A stretch of DNA of 64,000 nucleotides from Mauremys mutica (Eukaryota > Chordata > Testudines > Geoemydidae): positions 33,826,003-33,890,002 of the forward strand of contig NC_059075.1 of NCBI RefSeq assembly GCF_020497125.1. Reading direction: 5' to 3'. The position numbers were made by a program, and so were the translations under genes. The notes below the pieces were generated by a model that did not search any database, had not been told where the DNA came from, and worked only from the letters and a program-made list of their open reading frames with translations. Of this stretch, positions 10,893-23,545 are shown piece after piece. Positions within the stretch are counted from its first letter, which is position 1, and the number at the start of each line of letters is the position of its first letter.

Positions 10893-13061
10893 GGCCTGGT
10901 CTACACTACGCGTTTAAACCGAATTTAGCAGCGTTAAACCGAATTAACCCTGCACCCGTCCACACAACGAAGCCTTTTATATCGATATAAAGGGCTCTTT
11001 AAACCAATTTCTGTACTCCTCCCTGACGAGGGGAGTAGCGCTGAAATCGGTATTGCCAGGTTGGATTAGGGTTAGTGTGGCCGCAATTCGATGGTATTGG
11101 CCTCCGGGTGGTATCCCACAGTGCACCATTGTGACCACTCTGGAAAGCAATCTGAACTCAGATGCACTGGCCAGATTGACAGGAAAAGCCCCGCAAACTT
11201 TTGAATTTCATTTCCTGTTTGCCCAGCGTGGAGCTCTGATCAGTACGGGTGGCGATGCAGTCCCAAATCCAAAAAGAGCTCCAGCATGGACCGTACGGGA
11301 GATACTGGATCTGATTGCTGTATGGGGAGACAAATCTGTTGTATCAGAGCTCCGTTACAGAAGACGAAATGACAAAGCATTTGAAAAAATCTCCAGGCTA
11401 TGATAGACAGAGGCCACAGCAGGACTCAGCACAGTGCTGTGTGACAAGCATAACGGAAAGCCAAAGAATCAAATGGACGCTCATCGAGGGAGGGAGGGGG
11501 GACTGAGGACTCCAGCTATCCCACAGTCCCCGCGGGTCCCGCGCTTCCTAAAGCCGGCCCTGGTCCCCACAGTCTCCGAAAAACATTTGCATTCTTTTCT
11601 GAGCTCCCAATGCCTGAAGGGTCAAAAACATTGTCCGTGGTGGTTCAGGGTATATGTCGTCAATTTACCCCCCCTCTCCCCCATGAAAGAAAAGGGAAAA
11701 ACATAGTTTCTCGCCTTTTTTCAATGTCACCATATGTCTACTGCATGCTGCTGGTAGACACGGTGCTGTGGCGCTGAACAGCAGCATCCCCTCCCCTTCC
11801 TTTCCTGATGGCAGACGGTGCAAAATGGTGGAAAACCGTCCTCATCATCCCGTGAGTGCTCCTGGCTGGCCTCAGTGAGAGTGGCTGGGGGCACCTGGGT
11901 AAAAATGGGAATGACTCCTGGTCATTCCCAGCAGATGGTACAAAGTGCTTGGTAACCGTCCTCATCATAGCAGCTGGAGGCTGACCTCCATCAGCCCCTC
12001 CCCCCCTTCATGTCTAAAGAAAAGATTCTGTACTCCCTGGACTATCATAGCAGCGGGAGGCTGCCTCCCCCTCATTTTATCTCGCGAAAAAGTCAGTGTT
12101 TCTTATTCCTGCATTCTTTATTACTTCATCACACAAATGGGGGGACACTGCCACGGTAGCCCAGAAGGGTTGGGGGAGGGGGGAAGCAACGGGTGGGGTT
12201 GTTGCAGGGGCACCCCCTAGAATGGCATGCAGCTCATCATTTATGCGGGATCTCTGGGGCTCTGACACGGAGCGGCTGTGCTCTCTGGTTCTCTAGTACA
12301 CTTGCCCCATATTCTAGGCAGGACTGACTCTATTTTTAGACAAAACATAAAGAAGGGAATTACCCGGGGAGTCATTCCCATTTTTGTTCATGCGCCCCGG
12401 CCGACCTCAGCGAGGACATCCAGGAGCACCCATGACAGCAGCAGACGGTACAAAAGGATTGATAACCGTCATCGCCAATTTCCAATTGCAAACGGTGCAA
12501 AATGACTGATAACCATCATCTCATCGCCAGTTTACAATGGCAGACGGTGCAATAGGGATGGTAACCATCTCTGCTACCTTGCAAAGGCAAATGAATGCTG
12601 CTGTGTAGCACTGCAGTACCGCCTCTGTCAGCAGCATCCGGTACACATATGGTGACAGTGACAAAAGGCAAAACAGGCTCCATGGTTGCCATACTATGGC
12701 GTGTGCCAGGGCAATCCAGGGGAAAAAGGGCGCGAAATGATTGTCTGCCGTTGCTTTCACGGAGGAAGGATTGAGTGACGACATTTACCCAGAATCACCT
12801 GCGACACTATTTTTGCACCATCATGCATTGGGATCTCAACTCAGAATTCCAATGGGCAGGAGAGACTGCGGGAACTATGGGATAGCTACAGGATAACTAC
12901 CCACAGTGCAATGCTCTGGAAATCCATGCTAACCTCGGTACATGGACGCACACCGCCGAATTAATGTGCTTAGTGTGGCCGCGTGCACTCGACTTTATAC
13001 AATCTGTTTTAAAAAAACGGTTTCTGTAAAATTGGAATAATCCCGTAGTGTAGACATACCC
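10893..13061 (+). mobile_element. PIF/Harbinger-like transposon with Myb/SANT remnant, copy 1
   Basis: It starts GGCCTGGTCTACACTACGCG and ends CGTAGTGTAGACATACCC, imperfect inverted termini containing GTCTACACTAC. The + strand frame 11053-11403 encodes a Myb/SANT-like DNA-binding domain (APAWTVREILDLIAVWGDKS, then LRYRRRNDKAFEKIS), and KAKESNGRS-like residues follow in another frame. On the minus strand, 12268-12077 encodes INDELHAILGGAPATTPP, which normally lies downstream of the Myb domain on the same strand. It is therefore a rearranged, non-autonomous element. Copy 2 at 25626-27760 has the same layout. No DDE transposase is seen and no clear 3-bp target duplication. Confidence 0.78.
11811..12572 (+). 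repeat. Array of dispersed GGT...ACC units in Harbinger copy 1
   Basis: Five units of about 35 bp share gcagacggtgcaaaa, a variable centre, and gataaccgtcatc, at 11811-11848, 11931-11970, 12441-12475, 12488-12522 and 12539-12572. Each has an outer inverted repeat (GACGGT...ACCGTC or similar). The same units occur five times in copy 2. Confidence 0.75.
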
Positions 13062-13269
13062 TCAGTCAACTAACTTAAGTTTCATCGAAATATGCCTTTT
13101 TTTTTGTCAACACCGAGTGCTTCACAAAGAGAGATGTGATGTGAAAAAATATCTTTATTCACCATAAAAAAATCTTGAGGAAACAAAACCAAGCCTTGTG
13201 GAAACAAAAGATGAACAATTATGAATTTTCTGAAATAATTGACTTTCAGAAGACCAAATCCAGAGGCTC

Positions 13270-13460
13270 TGCCTCAGTTTCTATATGCCTTAAAATGCAC
13301 AATACCAGGAGCCTGAGGACCAGCTCTCTGTTCCCACCTCTGTCACCCACTTGCTGTATGAGCTTGGTTTTGTTACTTTGCTTTGGTCTCCCCACTTGTA
13401 AAATTGAGCTATAATATGCATTGAGAGGTATGGCTGAAAGGCTACTATACATGTTAAATA
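13270..13460 (+). repeat. MIR-like SINE fragment
   Basis: The order cctctgtcacccacttgctg, then gtctccccacttgtaaaattg, then ataatatgcattgagagg follows the MIR core and 3' region. Confidence 0.5.
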
Positions 13461-16379
13461 TTTGTATTGCAGTAATGGGTTCAGGTTTGGAGACCCCTTG
13501 TACTAGGCTCTGGGCAAACAGGGGAAGAGTGAGTCCATGTTCTGAAGTGCTTACAGTCTACGAGGTTATTAATTACCTATCAATTAACATTAAATGCTTA
13601 ATTAAAAATAATCACCTAGTTATTCATCAAGATGTCAATAAACTGACTTGGGATTTGGTTTCTTGACTTGAATAAGTGTTTTTGCATGATTAATGGCAGT
13701 AGGATTTTTGGCCCCATAAACTTTTAAAGCAGTGAGACTTTTTTGTTTTCTTGCTTGGAAAGACCCCAGTCAGCTGGTAGTTTGAATTGCTATTCTTGTG
13801 CTCCTGAAAGAATTGTGGTGACTTTCTTTTCAATAGCAGCATCATTGGAAGGCACGTTTAACAATCAAAATGTTATTCAGAGCCTCCTTTCTCTCTAATT
13901 ATGTTTTCATGAGTAAAATTAAATCAGACTGCATCCATTTCTTTTAAATCTCTGCAGGGAAGCAAGGCATAGGATTCTTAAATTGAAATAATAGAATTCC
14001 ACAGAAAAGTCTTTTTAATACCCTGACAAAAAGCTGTCAAAAGAAACAAGGGAACTGGATGGCTCAGTGAATTGGTAATAACTTTAAAGAGAGCTTTTAA
14101 TCTCTGTCACTTGTTAAAATCGTCACTACCAGGTTAACAATTAATAGAACTGAGCCAATAACTCGTTCAACAAATTTAGCTTCTTTTTGTAATTGCATGA
14201 TATCTGCAAGCAGATTATGATTTCTTTGACACTTTGAGTTGTCACTTAGTTGTGATTTGTTAGATAAGTCACATGGTATAGTTTTCTTTCCTTGATTGGT
14301 GACAGTATAAGTGCTCCCAGTATGAGATGTAATGGAACATTGACATTTGCTTTCTGTGAAAATGTGTGACATTAAAGTCAACTCCTTGAACGTGTACGGA
14401 AAGTAAACACAATAAGTGTGTGTGTGTGGAGGGGGTGTGGAATGTGAGAGAAGCAAATTCCTTCAAAAAGCTGAATGATTGCTCTTTGTGCAGTATTCAC
14501 CTAATTCTCGTAGTGAGACCCAGAAAGTCATTAGCATTTGAAGGCAGTCTGCTGTCTACATCCATGTTCATCACTATAGTTTGAGTGCTGACCTGTGTAT
14601 TGACGGGTCATTACCTAGTCAGTGGACATGTGTCTACATCACAAAAAAGCATCATGTTTGGAGAGCCTTGGAAGAGAAGTCAGAGATTGAATTATCCATA
14701 TTGAACTCCATTCTTATCTGTATTGTCCCCTCCCAGTCTGTAGCTGACATCTGTCCTATACCAGTGCTTAATGAGCTATGATGATGAGAGTGATGTAAGA
14801 ACCTATAGAGTCTAGGAATAAAACCCTGAAGTCTTAAGTTCTTGGTGGTAATCAGATATGTATTCAATGTGTGACAACATTAAGGGATGTTTCCATAGTG
14901 TACTCCACTAGCTGGGAAATCCTCAGGGATGACTCCCAGTGAGCACACTTGTTCCATGGGAAGGACTACCCTAAAATGGGGAGGGCAGGACCATTTTTAG
15001 TATAACACAAGATTCATCCTAAGTGCCTGCTGTGCAGCTTCTAAACTGCTTGACTGTTCCAACAAGGCTTTTATGGCACAGGGTAGGAAACTTAAAATCT
15101 CCTTAGCTCTTACAGCCTGATGACTTACCTCCCCACCAACTTTGCAGGACTCCCTTTTGATAGTTGGGAAGCCATCTCAAATGGGATGACAAGCTTTGTC
15201 TCAGACCGTTGTGCTTAGTTGGTTTCCACTGTAGTCCCATTTTTGGCTTTCTTTGTTTTCTTTTAGTGTCTTAACTATAGCTTTCTAATAAGGAAGCGAG
15301 GAAACAGCATTACAAACAGTGGTGTTTTTAATTTTCCTCTTACAACTGCATTCCAAATCAATTAAGCATTGGGTTATTCCAAGAGCTATTAATTATAGCG
15401 TGTCAATTATAAACAATTAAGTGGAATTATGTAGATTGGCTGGAAATTACTGCGAATCGTATTGTCAGCTGCCGATATATCCCAAAAATTGCAGAATTGT
15501 TGTACATGACACTTTCCCCCAAAGCTGCTGGCAGGAATGAGAAATTAGGCACTGCTGATATTTCTCTCTCCCAAAGCAAAGCCTGTAAACACTGACAAAA
15601 AACCACCACTGGGCAGGAACCTTTGGGGGTAATCAGCATACTATGTTGTTTTTAACAACATACTCAGCCTCTTTTTTTTAAGGTTACATCACCATTTATA
15701 CTTCTTCTACCCATCTCTCTCTTTCAGTCCTTAGTTGAATTTGTTGCCGCTGAGGACTGCCTTTGCAGTAAATTGCAGAGATGTTGCTGATGTCAGCAGC
15801 ACTATTACTGCATTAGAGACTCCACGTTAGGTAAAATGATGTTAGACTTCACCAGTGGGATGCTGCTGCAGTGTAAAGCCATTTGCTCCGAGGCACTATG
15901 TGCATTCTCCCAGCAAGTGATGTCTTCAGCTTTGCTTTCATTGAAAGCAAATATAATACTAACACTTTACTCTTCTATAGCACCTTCCGGCAAGGTACTT
16001 TACAAACACTAGGGTGTGAAATTCTCCCTGCTGTGGCAGGCTAGCGCCAGATCCTCTGCTGTGCTTAAGCCCTGCAGTTGGATGCTACTAGAGGTGCAGC
16101 CCCAGAGAGTACAGGGTGTCCCTGCCAGTGTTGCAGAGGCCAATATGGAGAGCGGGCAGTTATATGGATCCAGTGCCCACAGAGGGGCTGTGGTTGCTAT
16201 TCTGACTCAGGCTGGAGCAACAGTCATGGGAATGCTGAGCTGCATTTCTGTCCATTGTCCCAGCCAGAAGGGAGGATTTTGTCTCTCATGTCTTCATCAC
16301 AACCTGAATTTCACCCATTAATTATTTAGTATTTATGGTAGTGCCCATAGTGTGCTAAGGTGTTGTACAAACACAAAGG

Positions 16380-16530
16380 AAGATACAATCCTAGTCTCCC
16401 ACAATTTACCCTCAAGGAGCCAGATTTTCAGAAAAGCTCAGGATCAGATTTTCAAGTGCTCAGCACCCACAGTTAGGGTCAGATTTTCAGTAGAACTCAG
16501 CACTCAATGTGTGAAAATCTGGTCACTTAT
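16380..16530 (+). repeat. Tandem degenerate cagattttcag units
   Basis: Three or four copies of a unit like gatcagattttcaagtgctcagcac occur in a row. The last is followed by the reverse complement tgtgaaaatctggtc. It looks like a small palindromic interspersed repeat common in turtle introns. Confidence 0.45.
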
Positions 16531-16965
16531 TTTGTTGCTAAATTGATGCTGAACACTCACTTCACCACTTCTGGCCCTATAAGACACAGCAGACAGCGAT
16601 GGAGAGCGGAGGAAAGTGGAACAAGCAGGTAAGTTGGCCAGACAGTGACTAACCATGCAATGATAACGCAAAGGGCACAATTGGTGGGGTTTTTTTTTGC
16701 GCTATATGTGTATAGACACTTCTAAATAACATTATGCCTGTAACAACCTCCCACTTCCTGCATAACATGTGCTTTCTGCTTCTGTTAAATCCTTACTGCC
16801 TTTTCTACTTCACACACCTGGTTGAGAAACTCATGTGGCTAATAGCTTAATGCACTGGTTGCTTCATTGTTTCCTCCTGTATAACCCTGTCCTAACTCTT
16901 CCCCACATGCACAGCTCTGTTATCTTTCCCTAAGAAGCCAGTTCAGTTGAAATCACTTCAGAGTT

Positions 16966-17020
16966 TGTGGTGTGTGTGTGTGTGTGTGTGTGTGTGTTCT
17001 TTCTTTCTTTCTTTCTTTTT
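16966..17020. repeat. (GT)n followed by (TTTC)n microsatellites
   Basis: About 15 gt units are followed directly by five ttctt/tttc units. Confidence 0.95.
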
Positions 17021-18599
17021 GAGATGTGAAAGCAAAGGGTACAAACCCGTTTCCCTCAGAAACTTCTATTTGGAGATTAGCCCAGGCTTTAGAGGTGGAA
17101 GATCAATGCATTCTCCACGGTTGAGCTGCTCACCTTTCAGTCCTTTCACACTGTTTTAAATAGGAAAATCTTTGGGTATTAATTTTTCAATGCGATGAGT
17201 GGGCCATTGAGAAGGAAAACCATTTCTGAAGGAACAAACCTGTCTGTCTTCTGCACTTAGAATAGTCTGATCAGTTCAAATTAAATGTGGCCCTCTCCTG
17301 GGGGCACCCTGAACCTCAGTGGTGGGGGAGCTCTTTATTCCTCCTTCCTCAGGGGCTGGATGACCCTTAGGACCAGTGGACCCTGAGTTCTTAGTGCTGG
17401 GGCAGGGCAGGCCAACTTGGCTCAGCTGGCTCGCAGTCCATGTGGGTACAGCAGAATCTTGGGGATCAGCCTCTGTTGTGGATCTGGGACTCCAGCTCAG
17501 TCTCAGGCCCAGGAGAGACCTCTCGTTCTGCTGCTGGGAGCACTTCTAAGGCTGCTTCTCCCCTGTCTCCCTACAGCCAGCTCAGGCTTTGTTCTCATGT
17601 ACCAGTTGTTTGTAGGCTCTCAGGTTGCCCGGAAAGCATGCCAGTCAGGACCCCGGTCTGTGGTGTTTTGAAGGATGTGTTGGAATTGCAGCTATTGAAG
17701 AAATTGTGTGTGTATGGGCGGCGGGGGGTTCCTGGTCATGCTTGCAGGTTGGAAAGCTCTGTAGAAAAGTGTCCAATCAGTTAGTATGTGACGAGCCAGC
17801 TGAAAGCAGGGTGAGCTGAGTTGTGGCACTCTGCCTTAGGGACAGCCTGTTTTCTCTCTCTGTGTGTTGGGTTCTTTTGTGTCATTGTTCTGAATTCTCA
17901 GAAGGAAGGTGGTGTCACATTGCAACCTTCCAGCAGGGGTGTTTGTTTTATGCTGTGAACATAAGCGGGTCCACCTCTCCCCAGGCCGTCTGCATCCCCC
18001 TAGCACAGGCCAGGCAGGCAGTCTCAGTTTGTGTTCCAGTTTATCCTTAGGACTGTTTTTCGCGGGGACTGCTCCTCAGAGCTTCCCTAACTGGCAAGGT
18101 GCTATGTAAACTTTGCAAAAGATTGTGGTTTTTCATTGCTTCAGGAAGGATGTACCAAGTGCACAGGGCAGTGCTGCAGAAGAGCTGTCTGAGCAGGCTT
18201 AATGGAACTTGATTTTTTTCCCTAATTCTTATTATTTTTATCTTTTTAAATTTTTAAGATGAACTATTTATTTTTAGATTGGCCGAAAATTAAGCAGGGG
18301 CTAGGCGGGGGACTAGGGTTAGGGTGACCAGGAGTCTGGTTTTGGACCAGCACACCGGTTCAAAAAGGGATCCTGACGGCTCTGGTCAGCACCACATGTC
18401 TGGCTCCTAGCCTTAGGGGCAGCCAGGGCGGGTCCGTGTGCTGCCCCGCCTGCAGCCCCTATTGGGTGGGTTAGGGCAGGGGAGGAACTAGCGTGACTCA
18501 TGAGCACTCAGCAGACGGCTGTTGAGGGGTCGCGTGGCGTGCGCTTCTCCTGCTGCTGCCTGCCTCTCTTCTCCTCGTGCTCCTCGTGTGGCTGGGCTC

Positions 18600-18785
18600 G
18601 AGCTGCGGTAACCCGGAGCGGAATAAGCTCTGGGGGCCCAGGCCCTGCGAGAGTTTTCCGGGGCCCCCGGAGAGAGTGAAGGACCCTGCTCCAGGGCCTC
18701 TGAAAAAACTCTCATGGGGGCCCCTGCGGGGCCCGGGTCAAATTGCCCCACTTGCCCCCCCCTCTGGGCAGCCTTGGGAAGGAGA
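18600..18785 (-). mobile_element. GC-rich hAT-type MITE fragment
   Basis: Its end at ggcaaattgccccact-like sequence, cccccctctgggcagccttgg, is the reverse complement of a CA(A)GGCTGCCCAGAGGGG terminus. The interior is rich in gggccc palindromes (tctgggggcccaggccc, ggggcccccggag). The open frames here come from this GC-rich sequence. Confidence 0.5.
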
Positions 18786-18799
18786 GGTGGGTTAAGGGT

Positions 18800-19157
18800 G
18801 GGGGCTTGGAGGAAGGGGGGGCATGGGCGGGCCAAGGGTTGAGCCCCCCACCCCTGGTGCTTGCAGAGAAGGGGAAGCTGCCGCTGCTGCTGCGCAACGT
18901 GCTTCTCCTAGCCTACAGCACCTTCAGCCTCCTTGCCTGCCTCATTGTCCCCAGTGCCAGTGAGCTGTGCCTGTGTGGGGTAAGGTGGGGGCACCTCCCA
19001 ACTATAGTACTGCACTGTATGGCAAAAATAAATCCCTGGAACCTAACACCCCCATTTACATCCATTCTTATGGGGAAACTGGATTCGCTTAACCTTGTTT
19101 CACTTAAAGTCACATTTTTCAGGAACATAACTCCAACGTTTAGTGAGGAGTTACTGT
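18800..19157 (-). mobile_element. MITE fragment ending in ...gaggagttactgta
   Basis: The reverse complement of the right end begins tacagtaactcctcactaaacg and goes on with gttcctgaaaaatgtgac and ttaagcgaatccagtttcccc, a family I recognise as a common reptile DNA-transposon derivative. The left part contains GC-rich gctgccgctgctgctgc. Confidence 0.55.
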
Positions 19158-19849
19158 ATTCATTTCATAACAAGTTTTTAAGAGAAGGGAATTCTAAAAG
19201 AAATGTATTTCTTAAAAAGTGAATGTTGTTGACTAGTAATTGCAGAAGAGCCAATGTATCATACATTTCACCCCACCTTTGTCTAGCTACATTATAAACT
19301 CTTTGTTGCAGACTCTCTCTTTTTATGTGTATGTCCAGCACCTACCACCCTGGAGTCCTAATTTTAGATGGGGTCTCTAGGCACTAAACAATTGTAATAG
19401 TAAATAATGTGGAAGTATATGTGTTAGTGAATGCTAGATGTGTACACATGAATACACATGTGTATCTGTATGTAGGCGTGGGAGTCAGTTTCTACAGATT
19501 TATTTATACAGGTATCTGGACAGATGTGCATTTCTGTGCTTGTGCTCTATGGATTTGTATTTGGGCTTCAGGAGTGGGCCTTTAATGGACCAATTGCAGC
19601 TGTGATAATGTGTGGTCCTAATTCCACACATAAAATTACAATAACTTTAGTGAACAAAAACCATGCAGCTGGTTACGAAAAATGGGAAGAGGGGAGGGAA
19701 AGAATCATGAAAACCTTTGTGAAATTTATTTATTTTTAAATTACCCTTTTTGACTATTTTGCTGCCAGCTCTAGTGTCCTGTAACAAATAAAACCTGAAC
19801 GTAACATAATACATCTATCAAAACAATAAATCTGTGTATTTGGGCCTTG

Positions 19850-20006
19850 CAGAGAAAATGAGCATGGGGAAGAGCAAGTGACGGAAGGAGGGGGGATGGA
19901 GTGAGCGGGGGTGGGGCCTCAGGAAGGGGCGGGGCAGGGCCTCAGGAAAGGGGTGGGGCAAGGGTGTTCGGTTTTCTGGAATTCGAAAGTTGGCAACACC
20001 AACTAG
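19850..20006. repeat. G-rich repeat ending ...gaaagttggcaacacc
   Basis: The segment ggggcagggcctcagg, with a near duplicate, precedes gtgttcggttttctggaattcg and gttggcaacacc. The reverse complement (ggtgttgccaactttc) is a terminus of a known reptile short repeat. Confidence 0.5.
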
Positions 20007-22289
20007 GGGTTGGGTTAAGGCAGCTCTGATGGCAGGGCTACAGGGGGCTCCCTGCACAGCGGAAGGGCTCATGACCCCGGGGTGGAAGGTGCAGGGGGAA
20101 GCTGTGGTCCGGGTAGCACAGAGCAGAGAGATCCCATCATGACTGCATGGAGGAGGAGCCCCCAGCTGTGGGGGAGGCCACCCTGCTGCTGCTGAATGGC
20201 TTCATCCTCAGTCAGGAGCCATTCAGCAGTGAGGTGACTGAGCCTGGGGTCTCATCCTCCTTCTTGTGGCCCTGGCCAGGGGTTCTGCTCTGCCCCCTCC
20301 ACTCCCAGGAACACAGTCTTCCTTGCACCAGCAGGGATCTGGTGTCACCAGCCCTGTGGCCATGCAGATACCTCTTTGCAATTCCGCTGTTGAGGGAGTG
20401 AGGGCCCACGTGGGGCTGCAGAGGGAGCTCTGCACTGCTGCAGGGACAGTGATGCGTGATCCCTGCAGGCACAAGGTGGGAGGCTGCACTCCCTTTGTCT
20501 GTTACTGATTGATATTCTCGTGAAATCACTTGCATCCAGGAGCTGGGGATTTAAGAAAAATACCAATAGGAGACTCATGCTAAAATTGTGAGAGTTGGCA
20601 ACAATGAAGATGGGAAAAACCTTGTTAGGTCATCTAGCTCTTCTCTAAGGGGCCAGTGCAGGATTGTTCCCTACTGTACATTCATACAGGATATTATTCC
20701 CTGGACTTTTTTCTAGGCCCCAATCCTGACAACTCCACGACTGACTGTAGTGGAAGCAGGATCAGACTTCTAACATGCAAAGTTCTCTTACTCATGATCT
20801 GTCAGGGAAGGGTTCATGTTCTTACTTGGCACATAGAACAAAATCTCCAGATCCAAGCATTCAAGTCATTAACTACTTAATCCTTAGCCACAAATAAATG
20901 ATTAAAGCAATATAGCCAGAATACCTAGGCAAAAAGCTCGTAAGTCAATGTCCACAATACAGTGTACATCCTATTAGTAACAATATTTTACATTTCACCC
21001 TTTTGCCCTGCCCTAACCTGCTTGCCCATAAGTGGCTGGCGTTTTGCTAGGTTGACTCTCATCGAGTGTTGTTAGAAATCTCATGTGCAAGCCCCTCTGT
21101 ACTAATGCAAAGCCTGGCTATTCTGTTCACCTAAGTGCAGAAGGATTTCCAAGGCTTGGCTCTTGTAGCATGGCTCTTTCAGAGGTTAATGGCAGTGCAG
21201 AAGCAGACATTTAATGCAGCTGGTAACATTAGTGTCTTCTGCTTGTTTCACTCTAAGGCTTGTCCAAATGAACAGGATCTTGCTTTCCCCGCTGGCATCC
21301 TCTTGCTGGGAAAAGGCCTGTGTCAAAACACACACTTTCCTTTGAGGGCTGCATTTTTGCCAGTATAGTATGTGTGAATGGAAATTCATCATTGCTTTTA
21401 ATGAGGCAGATTAATTCGCCTTCAATATGATTTAACAAACATTGCCCTGGGAAAGGTCCATTCTGATAGTGGTTTATTCTGAAACACAATAAGGGATTAA
21501 CAGAACAGGGATTTTGTTTTGCATTTGCTAATACACATTCCCCTGTTCTTGTGCACTACGTTTGTCTTATAATAAAATAATAGTATTGCAAAGCCACTTG
21601 GAGTGTTTGTGAAATGAATTCATTTATTCCTATGCAGTCAACCAAACACGTTATAAGTAGAGCTGGTAGCAACATCTATGTTGAGGTTTCTTGACAGTAC
21701 AAGACCATATTTTCAGTTGCTTATAACTTTGCCAGCCTTAAATTGTTGAGGCTGAAATTTTCAATACGGAATATCTGCCTCATGCTGAACTTTTTTGGGA
21801 AGTGTCCCCTAAAATGAGTGAGCTCTAGCCAAGAATGAGGTGAGGGGAAAAATACATTTTTTGTCTTTTCTATTTTTAAAAAGAAGAAACAACCCATGCC
21901 CCCAGCATTCTTACAGTGGTTTCACTGAGAAGCTCTGGCCTCTACCTGCTTTGAAGCAGGGACTAGAAATTTGTCAGGATGAGTTGCCCTGGTGTCAGGG
22001 ATATGCCTTGTGCTGTCTCTGTGAAAATCCACTCAAATTTGATCAAGTTATAAGCCTCTGAAACTGCAGTTTGTACATGCTCAGCAGAGCCTCGATAGGT
22101 TCTGGCAGCTGAATTCTTTGATTCCATCTGCTCGGGTATGATCCATCCTTTCATAAGTCCTGTTTGCTGACTGGACTGCGCCACCCTCGCAGTGTCACTC
22201 CAGTCCAGGGCTGCAGAGGCTGAGTAGGATGTTCTTTGTAATCGCTCCTCGTGACTGCAAGGGGCCACTGTGATGTCGGGCACCAGAAC

Positions 22290-22480
22290 TGAGAGCTGGG
22301 ATAACGGACCAAGCTTTCGAGCCACACAGAGCTCTTCTTCAGATCCTTCAAGCTCTGTGTTGCTCGAAGGCTTGTCTCTTTCACCAACAGAAGTTGGTCC
22401 AATAGAACATATTATCTCACCCACCTTGTCTCTCGAATATCCTGGGACTGACACAGCTACAACTACGCTGCATATAGCTG
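22290..22480. repeat. Penelope-like 3' fragment, head-to-head
   Basis: The minus half reads gatctgaagaagagctctgt then gtgtggctcgaaagcttg. The plus half reads ttcaagctctgtgttgctcg, aaggcttgtctctttcacc, agaagttggtccaatagaac. They are inverted copies meeting near 22347. The right side continues to cctgggactgacacagctac. It shows the same ctgaagaa-hairpin-gaaagct arrangement as 10638-10677. Confidence 0.55.
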
Positions 22481-22644
22481 GGATAACACATCTCTTGTAC
22501 TCTCAGTGCTCCCCCGATGACATCCAGAGAACTAAGGTCAATGGGACCTGTGCTCTGGATATAAAAATGCTGAGTACTCTGAAAAAATCAGGCCCTTGAC
22601 TTCTCGGATGGGGAACTTGAAATTTGTTGACATTTTTGGCCTTA

Positions 22645-22760
22645 CTTTCTGTGCCTCAGTTCCCCATTTGTAAATGGGGATAAAGCCACAGCACCTCACA
22701 GGGGTGTTGTGAAGATAAATTCTTTGATGTTTATATAGGACTCAGATACTACGATCAGAG
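22645..22760 (+). repeat. MIR SINE 3' part
   Basis: tgtgcctcagttccccattt, gtaaatggggataaagcc and cacctcacaggggtgttgtg match the MIR core and 3' region in order. Confidence 0.7.
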
Positions 22761-23130
22761 CACCATAGAAAAAACCCGTGGGGAAATTAATAATTCTGTA
22801 TCCAGAACAGGGTTTGGATGATGTGCTGAAAGTAGTACATGGGACCAGACACTGAATGATGAAGAGAACTATTGAATGGCTACCCATTCAATGAGCACTA
22901 TCTGTCCTATACACTGAATGAGATCCTATGGAAAAAACACTATGTGCTCATGGAATCTAAGACTGTCTCATAATATATATGCACAGGCAACCTTAAGTCA
23001 GGCACTTCCTAACTTTTGAGTCCTTGACTTTGCAACCTTAATGTTCTTTTAGCATAGTTGTATTGGATGTAATATTTAACTACAATGAACTGATTTTTAT
23101 ATCTGTAGGATAGATTCATGTAGATCTACC

Positions 23131-23545
23131 CAGAGGTTCCCAAACTGTGGGGTGCGCCCCCCCCAGGTGGCATGGAGGAACATTCAGGGGGGCACGGCTG
23201 AGTCTGGGCCAGTCCCCATGGCAGGGTGGGGAGGAAGTGCCACCCAGCCCTGCTCTGCCACCAGCTCTGCTCCAGCCCCACCTCCAGTCATGCCCGCTCC
23301 ACTCCTAGCTGCGGCCCTGGCTCCTGGCCCTGTGCTTGTCTCCGCTCCGAGCCCGGTCCCAACCCCCAGCTTTGGGCCCCGGCCGGGGCTCCACTCCCAG
23401 CCCTGCCCCCAGACTTGGATTGCACATGCAGCCTTGGCCCCAGCCACGGCCCCAGCTGTGCCCCCAGCCTTGGCTCCCTTACCCCCATCCTTGGCCCCGC
23501 TCCTGGAGGGCGTGGAGTAAGGGGGGGCATGACCCTGGTTTAGAT
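23131..23545. mobile_element. GC-rich MITE starting cagaggttcccaaactgtgg
   Basis: A hAT-like terminus is followed by a C-rich interior (ggccccggccggggctcc). It ends near gggggggcatgaccctgg. tagatc occurs just outside both ends (23119-23124 and 23542-23547), a possible partial target duplication. The long open frames 23152-23836 and 23184-23627 run through this low-complexity sequence and are not genes. Confidence 0.55.

Noticed and set aside
16966..17020. Tandem repeats as a possible CRISPR array
   Set aside because: They are ordinary microsatellites in a vertebrate intron; no spacers are present.
18488..19222. Open frames of 115 and 159 aa
   Set aside because: They cover two unrelated MITE fragments (18600-18785 and 18800-19157) and have no recognisable domain.
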